This document shows positions 7,253 to 10,208 of a DNA stretch of 10,208 nt, piece after piece. This stretch comes from Bacteroidales bacterium (GTDB lineage: Bacteria; Bacteroidota; Bacteroidia; Bacteroidales; ML635J-15). The DNA lies in NCBI GenBank assembly GCA_028697515.1, contig JAQVEY010000054.1, forward strand, positions 1 through 10,208, written 5' to 3'. The number at the start of each line of letters is the position of its first letter. The first letter of the stretch is position 1. The position numbers were made by a program, and so were the translations under genes. The notes under the pieces were generated by a model. It searched no databases. It was not told the origin of the DNA and worked only from the letters and a program-made list of their open reading frames with translations.

Positions 7253-7693
7253 TCAACCTTTTTTGAGTGTCTCCTGAAATTCTTGGATGAATTTATTATA
7301 CTCTTCTTCAAAGCTTGTTCTTTTGTGATGCTCTGGTTGATTAAGGATATAATCGCAAACCGCTTGAATATCATTTTTTGAAACAGAAAATGCAGAAGCA
7401 GATCGTTGCCATAAAAACTTTCCTTTAATCAGTTTATTTTCATTAATAAATTTCTCTGTACTGTCTGAAATTCTGGTCGCAAGCCATTCTTCTGAAATAG
7501 ATGGAGCTCTCGACACCAAAATGTGCATATGCTCTGGATTAGCAAAAATTGCATACAACTTTGAAGCAGAATTATTAACAATTCCAGTTACATACTTCTC
7601 TAACCGATTTCTAATTGCTTCGTTAATAACAGGTTCTCGAAATTTTGTAGTAAACACATAATGTGTAAAGCAATTATAATATTCAATTTTCAT
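7253..7693 (-). CDS. REP-associated / IS200-like HUH tyrosine transposase (Y1)
   Basis: This single-strand DNA transposase of the Y1_Tnp family cuts and joins DNA through one tyrosine. At 146 residues it is full length for this group. Visible signatures: an N-terminal strand THYVFTTKFREPVI (10-23), the metal-binding HUH motif P-E-H55-M-H57-ILVS, LWQRSASAFSVS at 94-105 (the family's WQ..Y.AFSVS segment, with Ser-Ala where Gly-Tyr is usual), and the helix with the probable catalytic Tyr115, DYILNQPEHH, plus Gln119. No frameshift or stop is present, so it is probably intact. It lies 160 bp from repeat copy 1 and has its own -7 box. The short size and solitary gene without TnpB fit REP-associated (RAYT-like) or IS200-type enzymes; deciding which needs the element ends. 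Confidence 0.92.
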   Translation of the reverse strand: MKIEYYNCFTHYVFTTKFREPVINEAIRNRLEKYVTGIVNNSASKLYAIFANPEHMHILVSRAPSISEEWLATRISDSTEKFINENKLIKGKFLWQRSASAFSVSKNDIQAVCDYILNQPEHHKRTSFEEEYNKFIQEFQETLKKG

Positions 7694-7724
7694 TTTTCTG
7701 TTTTGAGTTATGAGTTTGTAAAAA

Positions 7725-7732
7725 CAAAAATA
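7725..7732 (-). promoter_or_regulatory. -7 box of the transposase gene
   Basis: TATTTTTG on the minus strand is a perfect TAnnTTTG match 31 nt before the transposase ATG, in the 103-bp spacer after the propeller gene. No clear -33 element is seen, which would fit a weakly expressed transposase. Confidence 0.35.
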
Positions 7733-7796
7733 TTAAAATATATTGTCAGTATCATAAAATACAGAAGAATATCAAAGCAAAGAGTTCTGAAAAACA

Positions 7797-9887
7797 CTAG
7801 TGACTAATTATAAGTTTTATACTTTTACAATCTGTACCATTGTCTATTTTGATTATATAAGTTCCGTTACTAAAATCTGATAAAGAGATTTCAGAGAATG
7901 AATCGTATGCTTCAAATGACTTAATTTCTCGGCCACTCAGATCGTAAATTGAAATTGTAGCTTTTTTACCTGTGAAGTTTATCGTAACATCATCGACAGC
8001 CGGGTTCGGATACAGAATTGGTGTGTAATCTGAACTGGAATAATCTTCAACATTGTAGCTATTTGACTGAATAACTTTATAAATACATGCGTTAAATGTG
8101 AGCCATAAATTGTTTGTTTTATCAACAACAATATAATCTATGCTACCTTCCGTTATGCTATCCTCTATATAAAGAGTTGTCCATTGATTTCCATCCCATT
8201 TGTTAAGATTTCTGCTTCCGACCCAAACATTATTACTAGTATCAATAGCCAATCCCGATCTGCTTGGAGCATCAAAGCCACTTGCAGTATCATGTTTTGT
8301 CCAATTTTCACCATCAAACTGAAATACACTGCGATTACTGGTGTACCAGATATTGCCAGACAGATCTGTGTCAAATCCAATTAAATAATATGGAATAGTG
8401 GTTTCGGGATACGGGTAGGTTATCCATTCATTGTTTTGAAATTTGCAAATTCCTTCGCTATATGTTGCACACCAAATATTGTTATTATTATCACAATCAA
8501 TATGTAAAATTTCGTTTGAAAGCAAATTGTCAGCGACAGTATAATTTGTCCAAATATTTCCATTATAGTTATAGACCCCATGTGTTGTAGCGAACCAAAT
8601 ACTGTTAGAATCTTTTACATAATCATTAAAATCATACCCAATTAAAGCATTGACTCCACTATAATTTGACCAAGATTGTCCATTGTAAACAGAAAAATGC
8701 CTACCACCTCCATAAACCATATTACCAGCAAGATCTTCAAATTGAATAGAAGGAATATCGCTTGATAATTCATATTTGTCAAAAGATTCCCATTCATTAT
8801 TTAGTAGTCTGGTAAGATGCTGGCCTCCTTGTACCCAAAACACATTGTTTTTGTCAATGTAAGGTTTGTAAAGATTGACATCATTAACCCCTCCTCGCAC
8901 AATGCATTTTTCCACTCTGATTTCAAGTGGATTCAGATCCATAATACAGATGCCATTCCCAGGTGTTCCAATCCATAACTTATTGTCAGATGTACATTCG
9001 AGTTGAAAAATCTTGTGCGTTGGCAATCCGTCCTCAACAGTATAAGTTGTCCATGATTCTCCATCAAACTTTGTAATTCCTCCCGAATTGGTGTTATATG
9101 AATATGTGCCAAACCACATGTTGTTATAATTATCGATTTCCATTCCATTAACTATATTTGAGCCCAAACCATCAGCAGTTGTATAATATTGCCAGTTTGA
9201 ACCATCAAACTTAGCTACACCTTCATCTGTACAGAACCATATTGCAGAATCTTGGTCAATACATATTTCTCGAACAGACGTCCCTATAAGTCCATTATCT
9301 GGAGTAATATTTGTCCAGTTTTGACCGTCAAATTTTGAAACACCATAGTTTTCTTCATAAGAACCAAAAGCGACATAAACATCGTTTCCATGTGCTTTTA
9401 CAGTTGTTGCTTGACCACCAAGTACTCCATCAGACTCTGTAAAGTGTGTCCATATTTCATTTTCGTACATAAATAGCCCATTATAAGTGGTAACCCAAAC
9501 TCTTCCACTCTTGTCGATATCAATTCTACAAAAGCTTTCTATTTCAATATTATCAAGTTCTGTAAACCATTCCCAAACTCCAGCCATATAGTGCCCTATT
9601 CTATATGCTCCGACAAACCACATTTCGCTCGTATCAACAACATAAATGTCTTGAGCTCCAAGGTATCTGAATTCGGTATTTTCAAAAATATGAGTATGCT
9701 CGTGTCCATTAAATCTTGTTAACCCGATATCCTGACCGACATAAACACCATCTTCAAATTCCCTTATAGCTGAAATATAATTGTCAATTAGTGGTGACGT
9801 CGTAAAAAGATTATATTTTTCAATTTCCTGAGAGAATAATATAAAACAATAAGTCACTAAACTAATAAATAGTGTGAGTTTTCTCAT
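7797..9887 (-). CDS. Secreted two-component-regulator-type beta-propeller protein with T9SS sorting tail
   Basis: This 696-residue protein starts with a signal peptide (MRKLTLF..., hydrophobic to about residue 18, likely cleaved near LFS-Q20). It then has two runs of propeller blades, about 30-320 and 330-605. Blades repeat WT.YT..DGL..N.I..I..D..N..WFGT..G...FDG, for example near 146, 191, 232, 279, 446 and 529, as in the Reg_prop family. Residues 625-696 are a type A Por/T9SS sorting domain with LYPNPAVDDVTI, ISIYDLSGREI and GTYIIKI. Reg_prop blades usually form the sensor half of hybrid two-component kinases, but there is no membrane helix, YYY domain, kinase or DNA-binding domain here. 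It is probably exported through the T9SS and displayed on or released from the cell. Ligand is unknown. It has its own strong promoter. Confidence 0.92.
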   Translation of the reverse strand: MRKLTLFISLVTYCFILFSQEIEKYNLFTTSPLIDNYISAIREFEDGVYVGQDIGLTRFNGHEHTHIFENTEFRYLGAQDIYVVDTSEMWFVGAYRIGHYMAGVWEWFTELDNIEIESFCRIDIDKSGRVWVTTYNGLFMYENEIWTHFTESDGVLGGQATTVKAHGNDVYVAFGSYEENYGVSKFDGQNWTNITPDNGLIGTSVREICIDQDSAIWFCTDEGVAKFDGSNWQYYTTADGLGSNIVNGMEIDNYNNMWFGTYSYNTNSGGITKFDGESWTTYTVEDGLPTHKIFQLECTSDNKLWIGTPGNGICIMDLNPLEIRVEKCIVRGGVNDVNLYKPYIDKNNVFWVQGGQHLTRLLNNEWESFDKYELSSDIPSIQFEDLAGNMVYGGGRHFSVYNGQSWSNYSGVNALIGYDFNDYVKDSNSIWFATTHGVYNYNGNIWTNYTVADNLLSNEILHIDCDNNNNIWCATYSEGICKFQNNEWITYPYPETTIPYYLIGFDTDLSGNIWYTSNRSVFQFDGENWTKHDTASGFDAPSRSGLAIDTSNNVWVGSRNLNKWDGNQWTTLYIEDSITEGSIDYIVVDKTNNLWLTFNACIYKVIQSNSYNVEDYSSSDYTPILYPNPAVDDVTINFTGKKATISIYDLSGREIKSFEAYDSFSEISLSDFSNGTYIIKIDNGTDCKSIKLIISH

Positions 9888-9912
9888 CGCAAATAAGCAA
9901 TTATTTATACAT

Positions 9913-9945
9913 CAAATATACACATATTTTTATTTAATCGCAATA
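9913..9945 (-). promoter_or_regulatory. Promoter of the propeller gene
   Basis: The minus strand carries a perfect -7 box TATATTTG (9920-9913) and TATTG (9945-9941), whose TTG sits 20 nt upstream, the expected Bacteroidota spacing. The leader would be about 20 nt. This is the best promoter in the window. Confidence 0.65.
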
Positions 9946-10081
9946 GAACGAGATGTTTTTTATATATTTATTAAATAGCTTGTATGTATTGCATTTAATG
10001 GACAATTGAAGGTATAATGCATTTATCTATAATGAAAATGCAGTATGAAATCATATTTCTAAAACTAAAGCTTCGATAACA

Positions 10082-10208
10082 TCAGAATTTTTCACCATTT
10101 GTTTTTATGTTTTTGATGATGGTTTGGGGTGGAAATTTAGTAAAACAACATTTATCTGATTTGTTTTTGTCATTGTTTTTGCAAAAAGGCAAAAACACCG
10201 CCAAAAAC
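10082..10208 (-). repeat. 127-bp direct repeat, copy 2 (reaches window end)
   Basis: It is identical to 6967-7093 in the same orientation and carries the same hairpin at 10175-10196. It lies about 195 bp upstream of the propeller gene. Identity holds up to the last base of the window, so the true repeat may be longer, and a second transposase copy could lie just beyond. Confidence 0.95.

Larger units (their letters stand above)
6967..10208. mobile_element. Candidate repeat-bracketed unit (transposase plus propeller gene)
   Basis: Two perfect 127-bp direct repeats enclose an intact Y1 transposase gene and a secreted propeller gene. The arrangement would allow loss or amplification of a 3,115-bp unit by homologous recombination. 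It is equally compatible with two independent members of a dispersed repeat family that happen to flank these genes. No target-site duplication is visible, as expected for Y1 transposases, so the outer limits are not defined. Confidence 0.35.
9888..10208. other. 321-bp gene-free stretch upstream of the propeller gene
   Basis: It contains the propeller-gene promoter (9913-9945), about 120 bp of AT-rich DNA with no recognisable gene, a 16-bp match to the 5' part of ftcD (10068-10083), and repeat copy 2 running to the window end. Only very short reading frames are present. Confidence 0.6.

Noticed and set aside
7144..7374. 76-codon minus-strand ORF overlapping the 3' end of the transposase
   Set aside because: More than half lies inside the transposase in another frame; composition is that of AT-rich spacer, with no promoter or recognisable motif.
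7795..7802. 8-bp palindrome CACTAGTG at the propeller stop codon
   Set aside because: No loop and no second arm; expected by chance and too short for a terminator.
6967..10208. CRISPR array
   Set aside because: There are only two repeat copies, 127 bp long and 3 kb apart with genes between; nothing resembles regular spacers or Cas genes.

Overview
The window looks like chromosomal DNA of a Bacteroidota bacterium, probably a marine or anaerobic Bacteroidales- or Cytophagales-like lineage (order not resolvable). Evidence: strongly AT-rich sequence; a secreted protein with a C-terminal type IX secretion (Por) sorting domain, a system confined to this phylum; Bacteroidota-type promoters (TAnnTTTG at -7, TTG or TTTG near -33) before several genes; and little Shine-Dalgarno signal. 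All seven credible genes lie on the minus strand, so transcription runs from high to low coordinates.

Layout from left to right. 1-164: window edge, possibly the end of an insertion sequence. 165-1220: a 351-residue protein of unknown function that reads as three tandem PH-like domains. 1366-4287: a polyphosphate operon, ppk1 followed after 3 nt by ppx, with its own promoter. 4350-5228: a zinc-type cation diffusion facilitator, 4 nt downstream of ftcD. 5233-6927: a fused glutamate formimidoyltransferase/formimidoyltetrahydrofolate cyclodeaminase. 6967-10208: an accessory segment bounded by two perfect 127-bp direct repeats. It holds a REP-associated/IS200-like HUH-tyrosine transposase and a secreted double beta-propeller protein with a T9SS tail.

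How the genes may work together. PPK1 makes polyphosphate from ATP and Ppx trims it, so co-transcription suggests a controlled polyphosphate store. FtcD performs the last steps of histidine degradation by the formiminoglutamate/folate route, though no other hut gene is visible. The CDF transporter is probably co-transcribed with ftcD. The most unusual part is the right-hand segment. The identical long repeats, each with a short hairpin, flank the transposase and propeller genes, and the inner copy stops only 39 bp before the ftcD start codon. This looks like a repeat family mobilised by, or dispersed near, the transposase; the propeller gene may be cargo or may simply be bracketed by two independent copies.
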